A stretch of 35,884 bases of DNA from Geobacteraceae bacterium. Its GTDB lineage: Bacteria > Desulfobacterota > Desulfuromonadia > Geobacterales > Geobacteraceae. Shown here in pieces: positions 15,337-26,123 of this stretch. The DNA lies in contig WSYB01000048.1 in assembly GCA_009773645.1 (NCBI GenBank), forward strand, positions 1 to 35,884, written 5' to 3'. A program made the translations under genes and the position numbers. Below the pieces are notes generated by a model that worked only from the letters and a program-made list of their open reading frames with translations, was not told the origin of the DNA and did no database searches. Each line of letters opens with the position of its first letter. Within the stretch, counting starts at the first letter, position 1.

Positions 15337-16704
15337 ATGCCAATGGAACTGAAACATAAAAAAATACTCGTCGTGGGGCTCGCTCGCACCGGCGTTGCCG
15401 TGGCCCGCTTCCTGGCGGACCGGGGAGCCGTGGTCACCATCACCGACATGAAGGATGAAGAGGCGCTTGTCCCATACCTGGAGCAGCTGGCAGACCTGGA
15501 GGTCAACTTCGAACTCGGCCGGCACGACAAACACACCTTTCTCATGGCCGATCTCATCGTGGTGAGCCCCGGCGTGCCTATGGATATAAAACCGCTCCTC
15601 CTGGCCAAGGCCCACAGGAGGCCCGTGATCAGTGAGATCGAACTGGCGAGCAACTTCATAAAGGCTTCGCTGGTCGCCATTACCGGCACCAACGGAAAAA
15701 CCACCACCACAACGCTGACCGGCGAGATATTCAATGCGTGCGGTTTTAAAACCTATGTCGGCGGGAATATCGGCAATCCCCTCATTGAGCTCGTCACTTC
15801 CGGGGAAAAGGCGGAGCGGGTGGTCGCCGAGATCAGCTCCTTTCAACTGGAAGGGATCAGGAATTTCCACCCCCGGGTCGCTGTCCTCCTCAATATCACC
15901 GAGGACCACCTGGACCGCTATGAAAGCTTTCAGGAATACATCGACGCCAAGATGCGGATCTTCGAGAATCAGACCGGCGAGGATTTTGCCGTCATCAATA
16001 CGGATGATCCCCTCGTGGCGGAGCAGGCGGGTAAGATAAAGGCGCAGATCATTCCCATGAGCAGACAAAAAGAGCTTTCCCAGGGGATTTACCACCGGGA
16101 CGGCTTCATCACCTTCAGATGGGCCGGGCGGGAAGAGCGTTTCTCCACAGCAGGTTTCAAGCTGCAAGGGGTGCACAATATCGACAACATCATGGCAGCC
16201 CTGGCAGCAACGCTTCTCATGGGGTGTGCGGCGGATAAGGCACTGGCTGCGGTAAACGGATTTTCCGGCCTGCCGCACCGAATGGAGTTCGTTCGGGATG
16301 TGAACGGCGTTGCCTACTACGAGGACAGCAAAGGGACCAACGTCGGGAGCGTGGTAAAGTCCCTGGAGAGCTTCGTGGGCGGTGTGACCCTCATTGCCGG
16401 CGGAAAGGACAAGGGTGGAGATTATTCTCCGCTTGCCGACCTGGTGAGAGAACGGGTCAGATACCTGATTCTCCTGGGAGAGGCGAAAGAACGCATCAAC
16501 GGGGCGCTGGGTAACTTGACCTCCACCCATCTTGTCGGGAGCCTGGAGGAAGCGGTGACCCTGGCGCACCAACTGACCGAGCCGGGGGGCGTAGTCCTAT
16601 TTTCCCCTGCCTGTTCCAGCTTCGACATGTTCAAAAATTACGAGGAGCGCGGCGAGCGGTTCAAAGCCGTGGTACGCGCCCTTTCAAGCGGGGAAGCCGA
16701 GTGA
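15337..16704 (+). CDS. murD: MurD, UDP-MurNAc-L-alanine:D-glutamate ligase
   Basis: MurD adds D-glutamate to UDP-MurNAc-L-Ala. The 455-residue protein starts with a Rossmann-like uracil-binding domain ([19 protein letters not shown]), has the ATP loop [11 protein letters not shown] near residues 113-123, a central domain with [10 protein letters not shown] near 187-196, and the C-terminal domain with [10 protein letters not shown] and LIAGGKDKG. Two starts are possible, ATG 15337 (AAAGGG 8 nt upstream) and ATG 15343 (AGGA upstream, homologue-like MELKHKK). I keep the first but the difference is two residues. Its stop overlaps the ftsW start (GTGA). Confidence 0.95.
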   Translation: MPMELKHKKILVVGLARTGVAVARFLADRGAVVTITDMKDEEALVPYLEQLADLEVNFELGRHDKHTFLMADLIVVSPGVPMDIKPLLLAKAHRRPVISEIELASNFIKASLVAITGTNGKTTTTTLTGEIFNACGFKTYVGGNIGNPLIELVTSGEKAERVVAEISSFQLEGIRNFHPRVAVLLNITEDHLDRYESFQEYIDAKMRIFENQTGEDFAVINTDDPLVAEQAGKIKAQIIPMSRQKELSQGIYHRDGFITFRWAGREERFSTAGFKLQGVHNIDNIMAALAATLLMGCAADKALAAVNGFSGLPHRMEFVRDVNGVAYYEDSKGTNVGSVVKSLESFVGGVTLIAGGKDKGGDYSPLADLVRERVRYLILLGEAKERINGALGNLTSTHLVGSLEEAVTLAHQLTEPGGVVLFSPACSSFDMFKNYEERGERFKAVVRALSSGEAE

Positions 16705-17804
16705 ATAAGCTCGACAGGTATGATTTCGTGGTCCTGATGATGGCGGTGGCGCTTACCTGCTTCGGCGTGGTCATGGTCTATTCCGCCTCTTCGGTCATGG
16801 CTGCCAAGAAGTTCCACGACGGTTTCTATTTCCTGAAACGGCAGGGACTTTACGCTCTCATGGGCTTTGGAGTCATGGCCCTTGCCATGCGGATCGATTA
16901 CCATTTTTGGCGGCGGATTGCCGTGCCGGTATTGCTCGTCTGTCTTGCTCTCCTTGTGCTGGTGCTGATTCCGGGGATAGGGGGGAGCGCGGGAGGGGCC
17001 TCACGCTGGATCAGGTTTCCCGGCTTCTCCCTGCAGCCGTCGGAACTGGCCAAGATTGCGCTGATCATGTATATGGCGTACTCCCTGGATAAAAAACAGG
17101 AAAAGGTAAGGTTCTTTTCCTCGGGATTTCTCCCTTACATGGTGGTGCTGGCGGCCTTGCTCCTCCTCCTCATCAAGCAGCCCGATCTGGGGGCGTCCCT
17201 CACCCTCGGGGCGGTTGCCGTTATCATGCTCTTCGCCGCCGGAACCAGACCGACCTATCTCATATCGATGGTTCTCCTGGCGCTTCCGTTCCTATACTTC
17301 CTGGTAATGAACGTCGATTACCGAAGGCGGCGCATCATGGCGTTTCTCGACCCCTGGCAGGATCCGACCAATAGCGGTTTCCAGATCATCCAGTCGTGGC
17401 TCGCCTTCGGCACCGGCGGCATCTTCGGGCAGGGGCTGGGAGAAGGGAAGCAGAAGCTTTTTTATCTGCCCGAGGCCCACACCGATTTTATCCTCTCGGT
17501 TGTGGGAGAGGAGCTGGGTTTCCTGGGGGTCATGGTGATTGCCGCCATGTTCTTTCTCCTGGTGCACCGGAGCATCCGTGTGGCGCTCAATGCAGAGGAC
17601 AACTTCGGCCGTTTTCTCGCTTTCGGCATCGCCGTGCTGCTCGGCATCGAGGCGTTCGTCAATATGGGGGTTGTTACCGGGCTTCTTCCCACCAAGGGGC
17701 TGGCGCTCCCCTTCATCAGCTACGGCGGCAGTTCTCTGATCATCAGTCTCTTTGCTGTCGGGGTACTGCTCAATGTCTCCAGCCGGATGCGGGGTACGCC
17801 ATGA
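16701..17804 (+). CDS. ftsW: FtsW, SEDS-family septal glycosyltransferase
   Basis: FtsW polymerises lipid II into septal glycan strands together with FtsI. The 367-residue membrane protein has the expected ten helices and SEDS motifs: MVYSASS near residue 26, [16 protein letters not shown] near 107-122, [10 protein letters not shown] near 160, and the C-terminal [19 protein letters not shown] near 329-347. The start is GTG 16701 overlapping the murD stop. No defects. Together with ftsI it forms the core septal synthase of the cluster. Confidence 0.95.
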   Translation: MNKLDRYDFVVLMMAVALTCFGVVMVYSASSVMAAKKFHDGFYFLKRQGLYALMGFGVMALAMRIDYHFWRRIAVPVLLVCLALLVLVLIPGIGGSAGGASRWIRFPGFSLQPSELAKIALIMYMAYSLDKKQEKVRFFSSGFLPYMVVLAALLLLLIKQPDLGASLTLGAVAVIMLFAAGTRPTYLISMVLLALPFLYFLVMNVDYRRRRIMAFLDPWQDPTNSGFQIIQSWLAFGTGGIFGQGLGEGKQKLFYLPEAHTDFILSVVGEELGFLGVMVIAAMFFLLVHRSIRVALNAEDNFGRFLAFGIAVLLGIEAFVNMGVVTGLLPTKGLALPFISYGGSSLIISLFAVGVLLNVSSRMRGTP

Positions 17805-18898
17805 GACTCCTTATTGCCGGAGGCGGCACCGGCGGTCATCTCTTCCCCGGTATTGCGGTGGCCGAAGAGTTCCTGGCCAGGGATGCGAACAATGAGGTCC
17901 TCTTCGTGGGGACAGAAGCCGGGATCGAGGCGCGGGTCCTTCCCCGGCGCGGGTATCGCCTGGAATACATTGCCGCGGCGGGCATGAGGGGGAAAAGCAG
18001 GCTTTCACAGGCGAGAAGCATGGCGATGCTCCTTTACGGCTATGCCCAATCACGGAAAATACTGAAAGGTTTTCGACCGGACGTGGTGTTGGGGGTGGGT
18101 GGGTACGCCTCCGGCCCGGTAGTGATGGCCGCGCGGGGGATGCAGATCAGGCGGTTCATCCATGAACAGAATGCGATCCCCGGTTTCACCAATAAGGTCC
18201 TTGCAAGGTTCGCCGAGGGGGTCTTCATCTCCCTTGAGGAATCGCGGACATTTTTCCCGCAGGGGAATACCATGCTGACCGGTAATCCGGTGAGGCACGA
18301 GATCCTGGCGGATGTACAGAAGGGGGAGGACGAAGACCGCAGCGGCAATGATTTCCGCCTGCTTGTGTTCGGCGGCAGTGCCGGGGCCCACAGTATTAAT
18401 CAGAGTATGATTGCGGCGCTCCCTTCCCTTGGCGCCTTCAGGGACAGACTTTCCGTCACCCACCAGACCGGGGAGAAAGACCTGGCCGAGGTGAGGGAGG
18501 CCTACCAACGGGGAGGATTCAAGGCGGAGGTGATCCCCTTCATCGACAATATGGCGGCGGCCTATCGCACGGCCGATCTGGTACTCTGCCGGGCAGGGGC
18601 CACCACCATAGCCGAGGTGACGGCCTGCGGCAAAACCTGCATCTTCATCCCATATCCCCATGCCGTTGATGACCACCAGCGGAGGAATGCCGAAGCGCTC
18701 CTGAAAAAAGGGGCCGGCTTCATGCTCCTTGAGCAGGAGTTGTCCGGCGAGCGGCTGGCACGGATGATCGTGGAACTCATGGAGGACCCCGAGAGGTTGG
18801 AAATGACCGGCCGATGCGCGAAAAGACTGGCGCGACTCGATGCAGCCCAGGTAATCGTGGACGAAATGCTGAAAGAATTACAACCGACGAAAGGCTAA
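17801..18898 (+). CDS. murG: MurG, UDP-GlcNAc:lipid I GlcNAc transferase
   Basis: MurG converts lipid I to lipid II on the inner face of the membrane. The 365-residue protein begins [19 protein letters not shown], with the GGGTGGH loop at 7-13, and carries the second-domain motifs VFGGSAGAHSIN near 187-199 and the UDP-GlcNAc site CRAGATTIAEV near 263-274, followed by the PYPHAVDDHQ box. The frame is open far upstream, but ATG 17801 overlaps the ftsW stop (ATGA) and fits the family's N-terminus exactly. Normal length. Confidence 0.96.
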   Translation: MRLLIAGGGTGGHLFPGIAVAEEFLARDANNEVLFVGTEAGIEARVLPRRGYRLEYIAAAGMRGKSRLSQARSMAMLLYGYAQSRKILKGFRPDVVLGVGGYASGPVVMAARGMQIRRFIHEQNAIPGFTNKVLARFAEGVFISLEESRTFFPQGNTMLTGNPVRHEILADVQKGEDEDRSGNDFRLLVFGGSAGAHSINQSMIAALPSLGAFRDRLSVTHQTGEKDLAEVREAYQRGGFKAEVIPFIDNMAAAYRTADLVLCRAGATTIAEVTACGKTCIFIPYPHAVDDHQRRNAEALLKKGAGFMLLEQELSGERLARMIVELMEDPERLEMTGRCAKRLARLDAAQVIVDEMLKELQPTKG

Positions 18899-18935
18899 GG
18901 GAAAACCAATCACCCTATAGCCCAAAGGAAGTTTC

Positions 18936-20315
<1,380 letters not shown>

Positions 20316-20340
20316 ACTGTGCCGTATGTGGGTATAATGC

Positions 20341-21282
20341 TTGAAAGATGAAATCAGCTCTTTGATAGCCGGCAGGATTCGGGGGACAGTGCTCCTCGAC
20401 GAGCCTTTGTCGCAGCACACATCGCTTAAGGTGGGGGGCACGGCCGATTGTTTCGTAACCCCCGCCGATGTGGATGATCTGCAACTGCTTATGGCGCTTT
20501 TGGACCAAAACGGCGCGTCGTACCTCGTGATCGGAGGAGGGTACAACCTGCTGGTCAGGGATGGAGGCTTCTGTGGAGTGGTAATTTCGCTGCGGAGGCT
20601 CCAGCGGCTTGAAGAACTTTCCGGCAGCCGTGTCAGGGTGGAAGCAGGGGTGAGCAACGGCGCTCTTGTCAGGTTCACCGAGGAGAAAAGCCTTGCCGGC
20701 CTTGAGTTCCTCTGCGGGATACCGGGTACGGTGGGCGGAGCACTTGCCGTGAATGCCGGCGCCCACGGGGAAGCGGTCCTTGAAAAAGTGGAAACGCTCA
20801 CCACCCTAAAAGATGGGGGAGTGACCGTGAGGAGAAGGGAAGAGCTCAATTTCGGCTACCGTCATCTTACGCTGGCACCGGGGGAAATCATCCTGACGGC
20901 GGACTTCCTGCTGGCAGCGGGAGACCGGAGAGAGATGGAAGGGCGTATCGAGGCCTTTCTGGCCCATCGTCATTCGGCCCAACGGGTCCGTTATCCGAAC
21001 GCCGGCTCGTTCTTCAAGAACCCGCCAGGAAAACAGGCCTGGCGTCTCATCGACGAGGCCGGGCTGAGGGGGTATCGTATCGGGGGGGCGCAGGTTGCCG
21101 AGGCGCACGCCAACTTCCTGGTGAACCGGGGGAGGGCGACGGCCGGTGATTTCATCGAACTCGCCGGGTTGATCAAGGCAAAGGTCAGGGAGCGAACCGG
21201 GATTACGCTGGAAGAGGAAGTACGAATAGTTGGAGAAGACCGGGATCAGGGATCCGGGAATAGGGATCGGCAAAACCAATGA
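20341..21282 (+). CDS. murB: MurB, UDP-GlcNAc-enolpyruvate reductase
   Basis: MurB reduces enolpyruvyl-UDP-GlcNAc to UDP-MurNAc with NADPH and FAD. The 313-residue protein has the FAD-binding segment [14 protein letters not shown] near 62-75, [16 protein letters not shown] near 126-141 (PP-loop region), and the catalytic-domain SFFKNP plus [19 protein letters not shown] blocks. The start appears to be TTG 20341: an ATG 15 bp upstream runs into a stop, and no other in-frame start precedes the conserved region. The ribosome site is weak. The last 12 or so residues ([10 protein letters not shown]) look like unselected extension into an intergenic repeat. Its stop overlaps the ddl ATG. Confidence 0.93.
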   Translation: MKDEISSLIAGRIRGTVLLDEPLSQHTSLKVGGTADCFVTPADVDDLQLLMALLDQNGASYLVIGGGYNLLVRDGGFCGVVISLRRLQRLEELSGSRVRVEAGVSNGALVRFTEEKSLAGLEFLCGIPGTVGGALAVNAGAHGEAVLEKVETLTTLKDGGVTVRRREELNFGYRHLTLAPGEIILTADFLLAAGDRREMEGRIEAFLAHRHSAQRVRYPNAGSFFKNPPGKQAWRLIDEAGLRGYRIGGAQVAEAHANFLVNRGRATAGDFIELAGLIKAKVRERTGITLEEEVRIVGEDRDQGSGNRDRQNQ

Positions 21283-22202
21283 CGAGAGACGAATTGAAAA
21301 CGAAAAAGATCGGGGTCCTCATGGGGGGACTGTCGGCGGAGCGGGAAGTGTCGCTGGCAAGCGGCGCAGCCGTGCACAAGGCCCTCCTTAATCGCGGGTA
21401 TAATGCGGTTGCCATAGATGTGGGGCGGGACATTGCCCGGGTCCTGGCAGACGAGGGTGTGGACGTGGCGTTTGTCTGCCTGCACGGTCGTTTTGGTGAG
21501 GACGGCGCGGTACAGGGGGTGCTGGAGATGATGGAAATCCCCTATACCGGCTCCGGGGTTCTGGCCAGCGCGCTGGCCATGAACAAGATATTCGCCAAGA
21601 AGATATTCCAGGCCGCCGGGCTTACCGTGGCCCCGTACCGGGTAATGCGCAGGGGAGATGCGGCGATTCCCGGTTTTCAGCTTCCGGTGGTAGTCAAGCC
21701 GTCCCAGGAAGGATCCTCAGTCGGGGTGAGCATCGTGAGGGATGAGGCGCAGATCGCTCCCGCACTGGAGCTTGCGTTCACTTACGATGAAGAAATCCTT
21801 GTGGAGCAATTCATCAAGGGGCGGGAGGTCCAGGTCGGTATTTTGGAAGACAAGGCGCTCGGGGCCATCGAGATAGTGCCCAAAAAAGAGTTCTACGATT
21901 TCGAGGCCAAATATACACCCGGCATGGCGGAACATATTCTCCCCGCACCTCTCCCTCCCGTACTCTATCAGAAAGTCCTTGCGGCGGGTGAGGAGGCGCA
22001 CCGGGCGCTCGGCTGTTCCGGCTATAGCCGTGTCGACTTTCTCGTGACCGAACAGGAGGAATGTTACCTTCTGGAGGTGAACACCCTGCCGGGGATGACG
22101 GCTTTGAGCCTCCTCCCGGAAATTGCGGGGGGGGCGGGAATCGGTTTTGAAGAGCTGGTGGAGCGGATTTTAACGACCGCCGCTTTGAAAATCAGTCAGT
22201 GA
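21279..22202 (+). CDS. ddl: D-alanine-D-alanine ligase
   Basis: Ddl joins two D-alanines with ATP to supply MurF. The 307-residue ATP-grasp protein has [17 protein letters not shown] near 10-26, [13 protein letters not shown] near 138-150, the [14 protein letters not shown] segment near 169-182, and the C-terminal YSRVDFLV...[11 protein letters not shown] loop near 248-269, which holds the metal ligands. It overlaps murB by 4 bp. The size is that of the DdlB type found in dcw clusters. Nothing in the active-site loops suggests D-Ala-D-Lac specificity, although I could not align it. Confidence 0.95.
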   Translation: MTRDELKTKKIGVLMGGLSAEREVSLASGAAVHKALLNRGYNAVAIDVGRDIARVLADEGVDVAFVCLHGRFGEDGAVQGVLEMMEIPYTGSGVLASALAMNKIFAKKIFQAAGLTVAPYRVMRRGDAAIPGFQLPVVVKPSQEGSSVGVSIVRDEAQIAPALELAFTYDEEILVEQFIKGREVQVGILEDKALGAIEIVPKKEFYDFEAKYTPGMAEHILPAPLPPVLYQKVLAAGEEAHRALGCSGYSRVDFLVTEQEECYLLEVNTLPGMTALSLLPEIAGGAGIGFEELVERILTTAALKISQ

Positions 22203-22205
22203 AGG

Positions 22206-22275
22206 GTGAAATGTGAAATGTGAAATGTGAACCCGAGGCCTTTCGATTCACCTTTCACGCTTCACGTTTCACGGG
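22206..22275. repeat. GTGAAAT tandem heptamers with facing complement, between ddl and ftsQ
   Basis: GTGAAAT occurs three times in tandem plus a partial fourth (22206-22231). Facing it are TTCAC/TTTCAC words from 22246 to 22272 that could pair with it. This 79-bp gap is the only non-coding stretch between ddl and ftsQ. Such GTGAAA/TTTCAC blocks look like a slippage-grown palindromic repeat rather than a terminator. Confidence 0.6.
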
Positions 22276-22281
22276 TTTTTC

Positions 22282-23106
22282 ATGCGTGATCTGCGCCCTA
22301 CATTTAAAAAACAGAAGCCCCCTGCCAGAAATCGGGCAAAGAGACAGCGCAAACCGATCAATTACCGCAGCTTTTTTAAAAAGGCTGTGCGGCTGGTCAG
22401 CTGGGTTGTCGTCGTTGCGCTGGTCGGCGTCATCGGCTTCGAGGCTTACGGAGTGCTGGCCCGGACCACGTTCTTAAAGCTGGAGCGGATTGAGGTCACC
22501 ACCCTGAAGCGGCTCACCCGGGAAGAAGTTCTCACTCTGGCCGGGGTAAATCCGGGGGACGATATGCTGGCCTTGAGGCTTTCGCGCATTGGGGAACATC
22601 TGGCGAAAAACCCGTGGGTTGAAAAGGTCAAGGTCAGGCGCTATTTCCCCCATACCCTTGTCATTGAAATAGCCGAACGGGAGCCGGTTGCGGTAGCCAA
22701 TATGGGGTATCTCTATTACCTGGACAAAAACGGCGAAATATTTAAACCGCTGACGGTGGGGGACCGGCTCGATTATCCGGTTCTGACCGGGATAACCGAA
22801 GAGGAGATGGGGAAGGACCCGGCAGGCTCCAGAGAAGCCCTGAAGAGCGCGCTGGACCTGATTGCCTTGCTGAGCGGGGGAACGGTCTTTTCGCTTTCGG
22901 ACATATCCGAGATCCATTACGACAAGGGGTACGGCTTCACCCTTTTCTCCGCCCAGGGAGGGGTGCCGGTCAGGCTTGGAAACAGCGGCTTCGGCGATAA
23001 ACTGATGCGGTTTGCCAGAATTTACAGGGATCTGCAGGCGCAGATGCCAAACCTGCAATATATCGACCTTGACTACAGCGATAAGATCATAGTTAAGAAA
23101 TCATAA
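22282..23106 (+). CDS. ftsQ: FtsQ/DivIB, divisome scaffold protein
   Basis: FtsQ links FtsL/FtsB to the divisome from the periplasm. The 274-residue protein has a strongly basic cytoplasmic N-terminus (about 1-35), one transmembrane helix (36-58), a POTRA domain (about 67-135, beginning LERIEVTTLKRLTREEVL) and the FtsQ beta domain, ending with a conserved-looking NLQYIDLDYSDKIIVKK. ATG 22282 has only a weak ribosome site. The last base of the stop is the first base of another ATG (23106). The 3' end is partly duplicated downstream; see the entry at 23124. Confidence 0.92.
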   Translation: MRDLRPTFKKQKPPARNRAKRQRKPINYRSFFKKAVRLVSWVVVVALVGVIGFEAYGVLARTTFLKLERIEVTTLKRLTREEVLTLAGVNPGDDMLALRLSRIGEHLAKNPWVEKVKVRRYFPHTLVIEIAEREPVAVANMGYLYYLDKNGEIFKPLTVGDRLDYPVLTGITEEEMGKDPAGSREALKSALDLIALLSGGTVFSLSDISEIHYDKGYGFTLFSAQGGVPVRLGNSGFGDKLMRFARIYRDLQAQMPNLQYIDLDYSDKIIVKKS

Positions 23107-23123
23107 TGGCAAAGGGAGGGAGT

Positions 23124-23336
23124 ATGGCTGGTAAAAGAGGGAATCCGACTGCAGGACTCAATAACAGCACCACCAAGATCTGCGCCATTCTTGGCAGTTT
23201 TACCTCGGGAGGGATCGATATAGTTTACAGGGATATGCAGATGCCGATATTGAACCTGGACAATATCGACATCGACTGCTGCGACAGGATAAAAGTGAAG
23301 AAGGCGTCTGGCAAAAGGGGGAAGTATGTCCGGTAA
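23124..23336 (+). pseudogene. Fusion ORF from a degenerate ftsQ-ftsA tandem duplication
   Basis: This 70-codon frame is a chimera. Residues 1-30 (MAGKRGNPTAGL...TTKICAILG...GGIDIV) copy the first 35 residues of FtsA (MSGKRDNLIVGL...TTKICAIVG...DGIDIV). The rest (YRDMQMPILNLDNIDIDC...IKVKK) copies the C-terminus of FtsQ (YRDLQAQMPNLQYIDLDY...IIVKK). The order ftsQ end, ftsA start', ftsQ end', ftsA start is what a tandem duplication of the ftsQ-ftsA junction leaves behind. The FtsA phosphate-binding sequence LDIGTTK has become LNNSTTK, so no nucleotide binding is expected. The frame stays open and keeps its ribosome site (AAAGGGAGGG). ATG 23106 is an alternative start. It overlaps the true ftsA start by 11 bp. 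Confidence 0.85.
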
Positions 23337-24561
23337 AAGGGATAATCTGATCGTAGGGCTCGACATCGGCACCACCAAGATTTGCGCCATTGTGGGCAAT
23401 GCCACCGAAGACGGGATCGATATCGTCGGCATCGGTACCAGTCCGTCGAGGGGGCTGCGCAAGGGGGTGGTGATCAACATCGACAGCACCGTAGCCTCCA
23501 TCAGGAAGGCGGTGGAGGAAGCCGAGCTGATGGCCGGTTGCGAGATCAAGTCGGTATATGCGGGGATCGCCGGCGGCCACATCAGGGGGCTTAACTCTCA
23601 GGGGATCATAGCCATCAAGAACCGCGAGGTTTCGCCGGAAGATGTGAAAAGGGTGATCGAAGCGGCAAAGGCGATTGCTATTCCCATGGACCGCGAGGTG
23701 ATCCATATCCTTCCCCAGGAATTCATCATTGACGACCAGGACGGTATCCGCGAACCGCTGGGGATGAGCGGGGTGAGGCTGGAGGCCAAGGTCCATATCG
23801 TGACCGGCGCGGTGGCCAGCGCCCAGAACATCATCAAGTCATGCAACCGGGCCGGGCTGGACGTGGCCGACATCGTTCTGGAACAGCTCGCTTCCTCCGA
23901 GGCGGTCCTTTCCTCCGACGAGAAGGAACTGGGGGTGGCTCTGGTGGATATCGGCGGCGGCACCACCGACATCGCCATCTTTGTGGACGGTGCCATTAAA
24001 CACACGTCGGTCCTCTCCCTGGGAGGGAACCATCTGACCAACGATATCGCCGTGGGCTTGAGGACGCCGATGGCCGAGGCGGAGAAGATCAAACAGAAAT
24101 ACGGCTGCTGCATGGCCTCCATCGTCGGAAAGGAAGAAACCATCGAAGTGCCCAGCGTCGGGGGGCGGAAGCCGCGTGTCCTTTCCCGCCAGCTTCTGGC
24201 TGAAATACTCGAGCCGCGGGTGGATGAAATTTTCTCGCTGGTGAACCGGGAGATAGTAAAGTCCGGTTTCGAGGACCTGATCGCTTCCGGAATAGTGATC
24301 ACCGGCGGCAGCACCATCCTGGAAGGGATGCCGGAACTGGCGGAACAGGTTTTCAACCTTCCCGTGCGCCGCGGTCTGCCGCAGAACATCGGCGGGCTGG
24401 TGGATGTGGTAAACTCGCCGGTTTATGCCACCGGTGTGGGGCTGGTAGTCTACGGCAGCAAGAATGTGGGGATCAGCGAGTTCCCCACGACGCAGAGCGA
24501 TGAAAACCTGTTCAGGAGGGTGAGCAGGAGGATGAAGGAATGGTTCGGCGAATTCTTCTGA
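23326..24561 (+). CDS. ftsA: FtsA, actin-like membrane anchor of the Z-ring
   Basis: FtsA polymerises on the membrane and tethers FtsZ. The 411-residue protein has the phosphate-1 motif LDIGTTK at 12-18, the SHS2/1C domain (about 85-165), phosphate-2 VDIGGGTTDIAIF near 207-219, the adenosine motif GIVITGGSTILEGM near 325-338, and the C-terminal amphipathic membrane helix (RRVSRRMKEWFGEFF, last 15 residues). ATG 23326 is preceded by AAAAGGGGGAAGT, which is also the end of the fused remnant ORF, so the two may be translationally coupled. Confidence 0.96.
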   Translation: MSGKRDNLIVGLDIGTTKICAIVGNATEDGIDIVGIGTSPSRGLRKGVVINIDSTVASIRKAVEEAELMAGCEIKSVYAGIAGGHIRGLNSQGIIAIKNREVSPEDVKRVIEAAKAIAIPMDREVIHILPQEFIIDDQDGIREPLGMSGVRLEAKVHIVTGAVASAQNIIKSCNRAGLDVADIVLEQLASSEAVLSSDEKELGVALVDIGGGTTDIAIFVDGAIKHTSVLSLGGNHLTNDIAVGLRTPMAEAEKIKQKYGCCMASIVGKEETIEVPSVGGRKPRVLSRQLLAEILEPRVDEIFSLVNREIVKSGFEDLIASGIVITGGSTILEGMPELAEQVFNLPVRRGLPQNIGGLVDVVNSPVYATGVGLVVYGSKNVGISEFPTTQSDENLFRRVSRRMKEWFGEFF

Positions 24562-24562
24562 T

Positions 24563-24682
24563 GGAAACGCCACTTTTCCGCAATCTCTGCGTTGATCTGC
24601 GGGCTGGCGTGTGCGGCGTAGCGCTGCTACGCCTCCGTGCCATCCCTTGATCGCCTTGACCTTGCGAAAAATTGACGTTTCC
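24563..24682. repeat. 120-bp imperfect palindrome between ftsA and ftsZ
   Basis: The outer ends GGAAACG (24563-24569) and CGTTTCC (24676-24682) are inverted. Further matching runs inward (CCACTTTTCCGCAA facing TTGCGAAAAATTGA). The centre is a hairpin, GGCGTAGC-GCT-GCTACGCC (24615-24633). The unit starts just behind the ftsA stop codon. It looks like a non-autonomous palindromic element (MITE-like). As RNA it would form a long stem between ftsA and ftsZ. A weak promoter-like pair, TTGACG (24672-24677) and TAAATT (24694-24699), overlaps its right end and could serve ftsZ. Confidence 0.75.
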
Positions 24683-24735
24683 TGTGGCAAATTTAAATTC
24701 TAATGGGGTGCATTTATTAAAGAAAGGGGGCTGTT

Positions 24736-25887
24736 ATGTTTGAATTTGATGAAAGCATTGACCAGAGCGCGAGGATCAAAGTAGTCGGCGTAGGGGGAGG
24801 GGGGGGGAACGCCATCAACACCATGATCTCCAGCAACATCCATGGTGTCGACTTTATCGTGGCCAATACCGATGCCCAGGCCTTGCGCATGAACAAAGCG
24901 CCGGACAAGATCCAGATCGGCAGCAGTCTGACCAAGGGGCTGGGGGCCGGTGCCAATCCCAATATGGGGCGGGATGCTGCCGTGGAGGATAGGGAACGGA
25001 TGGCCGAACTCCTCAACGGAGCCGACATGATCTTCATCGCTGCCGGCATGGGGGGGGGCACCGGCACGGGTGCAGCGCCGGTTATTGCCGAAGTGGCCAG
25101 GGAAATGGGGGCGCTGACCGTCGGCGTGGTCACCAAGCCGTTTACCCGTGAGGGGAAGCAGCGGCTCGCCAAGGCTGAAGAGGGGATCAGAGACCTGAAG
25201 AAGCATGTGGACTCCCTCATCGTTATCCCCAATGACCGCCTGCTGGGACTGGCCGGCAGATCCATGTCGATCGTGGATGCCTTCAAGCCGGCAGACGATG
25301 TGCTCCGTCAGGCGGTGCAAGGCATCTCCGACCTGATCACCACCTCCGGCATGATCAACGTGGACTTTGCCGATGTGAAGGCGATCATGAGCGAGCGGGG
25401 GATGGCGATGATGGGGATCGGCATAGCCTCCGGTGAAAACAGGGCGGTTGAAGCGGCCACCAAGGCCATCTCCAGCCCGCTTCTGGAAGATATCGACATT
25501 TCCGGCGCCAGAGGGGTGCTGGTCAATATTTCCGGTTCCTCCTCCATGACCATGGACGAGTTCGATGCTGCCAGCCGCATCGTTCACGAAAAGGTCCACG
25601 AGGATGCCAACATCATCGTGGGTCTGGTTATTGACGAGGCATTGGGCGAGCACATCAAGATCACTGCCATCGCCACCGGCTTTGGAGACCGTTTCGATCT
25701 GGCAAAGGGGCGGGAGGAAGCGAAAAAAGTAGCGCCCCTCCCTTCCCGGCAGGAGATCAACAGGGAGATTCCGACCTTCATCAGGGAGAAGAACCAGCGG
25801 GACGCCTTAGTCCGGCAGCGCAGCTTCATGATGGACGATGAGGAGCAGTACGATATACCGACCTTTTTAAGGAAATCGGTCGATTAA
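24736..25887 (+). CDS. ftsZ: FtsZ, tubulin-like cell-division GTPase
   Basis: FtsZ forms the Z-ring at midcell. The 383-residue protein has the N-terminal [13 protein letters not shown] near 16-28, the GTP-binding tubulin signature GGGTGTG at 106-112, the catalytic T7-loop [11 protein letters not shown] near 208-218, a variable linker (about 320-370), and the C-terminal conserved peptide [11 protein letters not shown] that binds FtsA. ATG 24736 has a good ribosome site (AAAGAAAGGGG). The gap before it holds the palindrome above and possibly its own promoter. Hairpins follow its stop. Intact and normal in length. Confidence 0.97.
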   Translation: MFEFDESIDQSARIKVVGVGGGGGNAINTMISSNIHGVDFIVANTDAQALRMNKAPDKIQIGSSLTKGLGAGANPNMGRDAAVEDRERMAELLNGADMIFIAAGMGGGTGTGAAPVIAEVAREMGALTVGVVTKPFTREGKQRLAKAEEGIRDLKKHVDSLIVIPNDRLLGLAGRSMSIVDAFKPADDVLRQAVQGISDLITTSGMINVDFADVKAIMSERGMAMMGIGIASGENRAVEAATKAISSPLLEDIDISGARGVLVNISGSSSMTMDEFDAASRIVHEKVHEDANIIVGLVIDEALGEHIKITAIATGFGDRFDLAKGREEAKKVAPLPSRQEINREIPTFIREKNQRDALVRQRSFMMDDEEQYDIPTFLRKSVD

Positions 25888-25896
25888 TGTTAAAGT

Positions 25897-25975
25897 CCCC
25901 CTTTTGTAAAGGGGGATTTAGGGGGATTTAGCCCAGGTTGTAAATCCCCCCCATCCCCCCTTTACGGAAGGGGGG
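25897..25975. repeat. C/G-run palindromic repeat after ftsZ
   Basis: CCCCCTTTTGTAAAGGGGG (25897-25915) is a hairpin by itself, and a second hairpin, CCCCCC-TTTACGGAA-GGGGGG, occupies about 25955-25975. The two halves are also inverted relative to each other, with GGGGGATTTA words facing TAAATCCCCC. This type of repeat is widespread in Geobacter-like genomes as I recall. It may contribute to 3'-end formation of the dcw transcript. Another perfect hairpin, GGTGGCGG/CCGCCACC, follows at 26001-26021. Confidence 0.7.
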
Positions 25976-26038
25976 TGTGAAAACCCTCGCGTTCAACAAG
26001 GGTGGCGGGAGCTCCGCCACCGTCAAGGCTTTCTGTTC

Positions 26039-26084
26039 CCCGGCCTCCGTCTCTCCCCCTCCTTGGGGGGCCGGGTCTTTTTTT
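26039..26084 (+). terminator. Intrinsic terminator downstream of ftsZ
   Basis: CCCGGC (26039-26044) pairs with GCCGGG (26070-26075), and inside it CCCCC pairs with GGGGG around a TCCTT loop. A run of seven T follows (TCTTTTTTT, to 26084). This is the best intrinsic terminator after the dcw cluster. It ends 40 bp before the next coding start. Confidence 0.75.
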
Positions 26085-26123
26085 CCCTTTCAAACTTCTC
26101 GCCGTTCATGCTACCTTTTCACC

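Noticed and set aside
20333-20338. TATAAT just upstream of murB as an internal promoter
   Set aside because: No -35 at 16-18 bp and no TGn extension; only 2 bp from the start codon, so it would give a near-leaderless mRNA.
25888-26123. Cobalamin riboswitch upstream of the B12-binding-type radical SAM gene
   Set aside because: The gap is filled by C/G-run repeats and a terminator; no conserved B12-box core was recognised.
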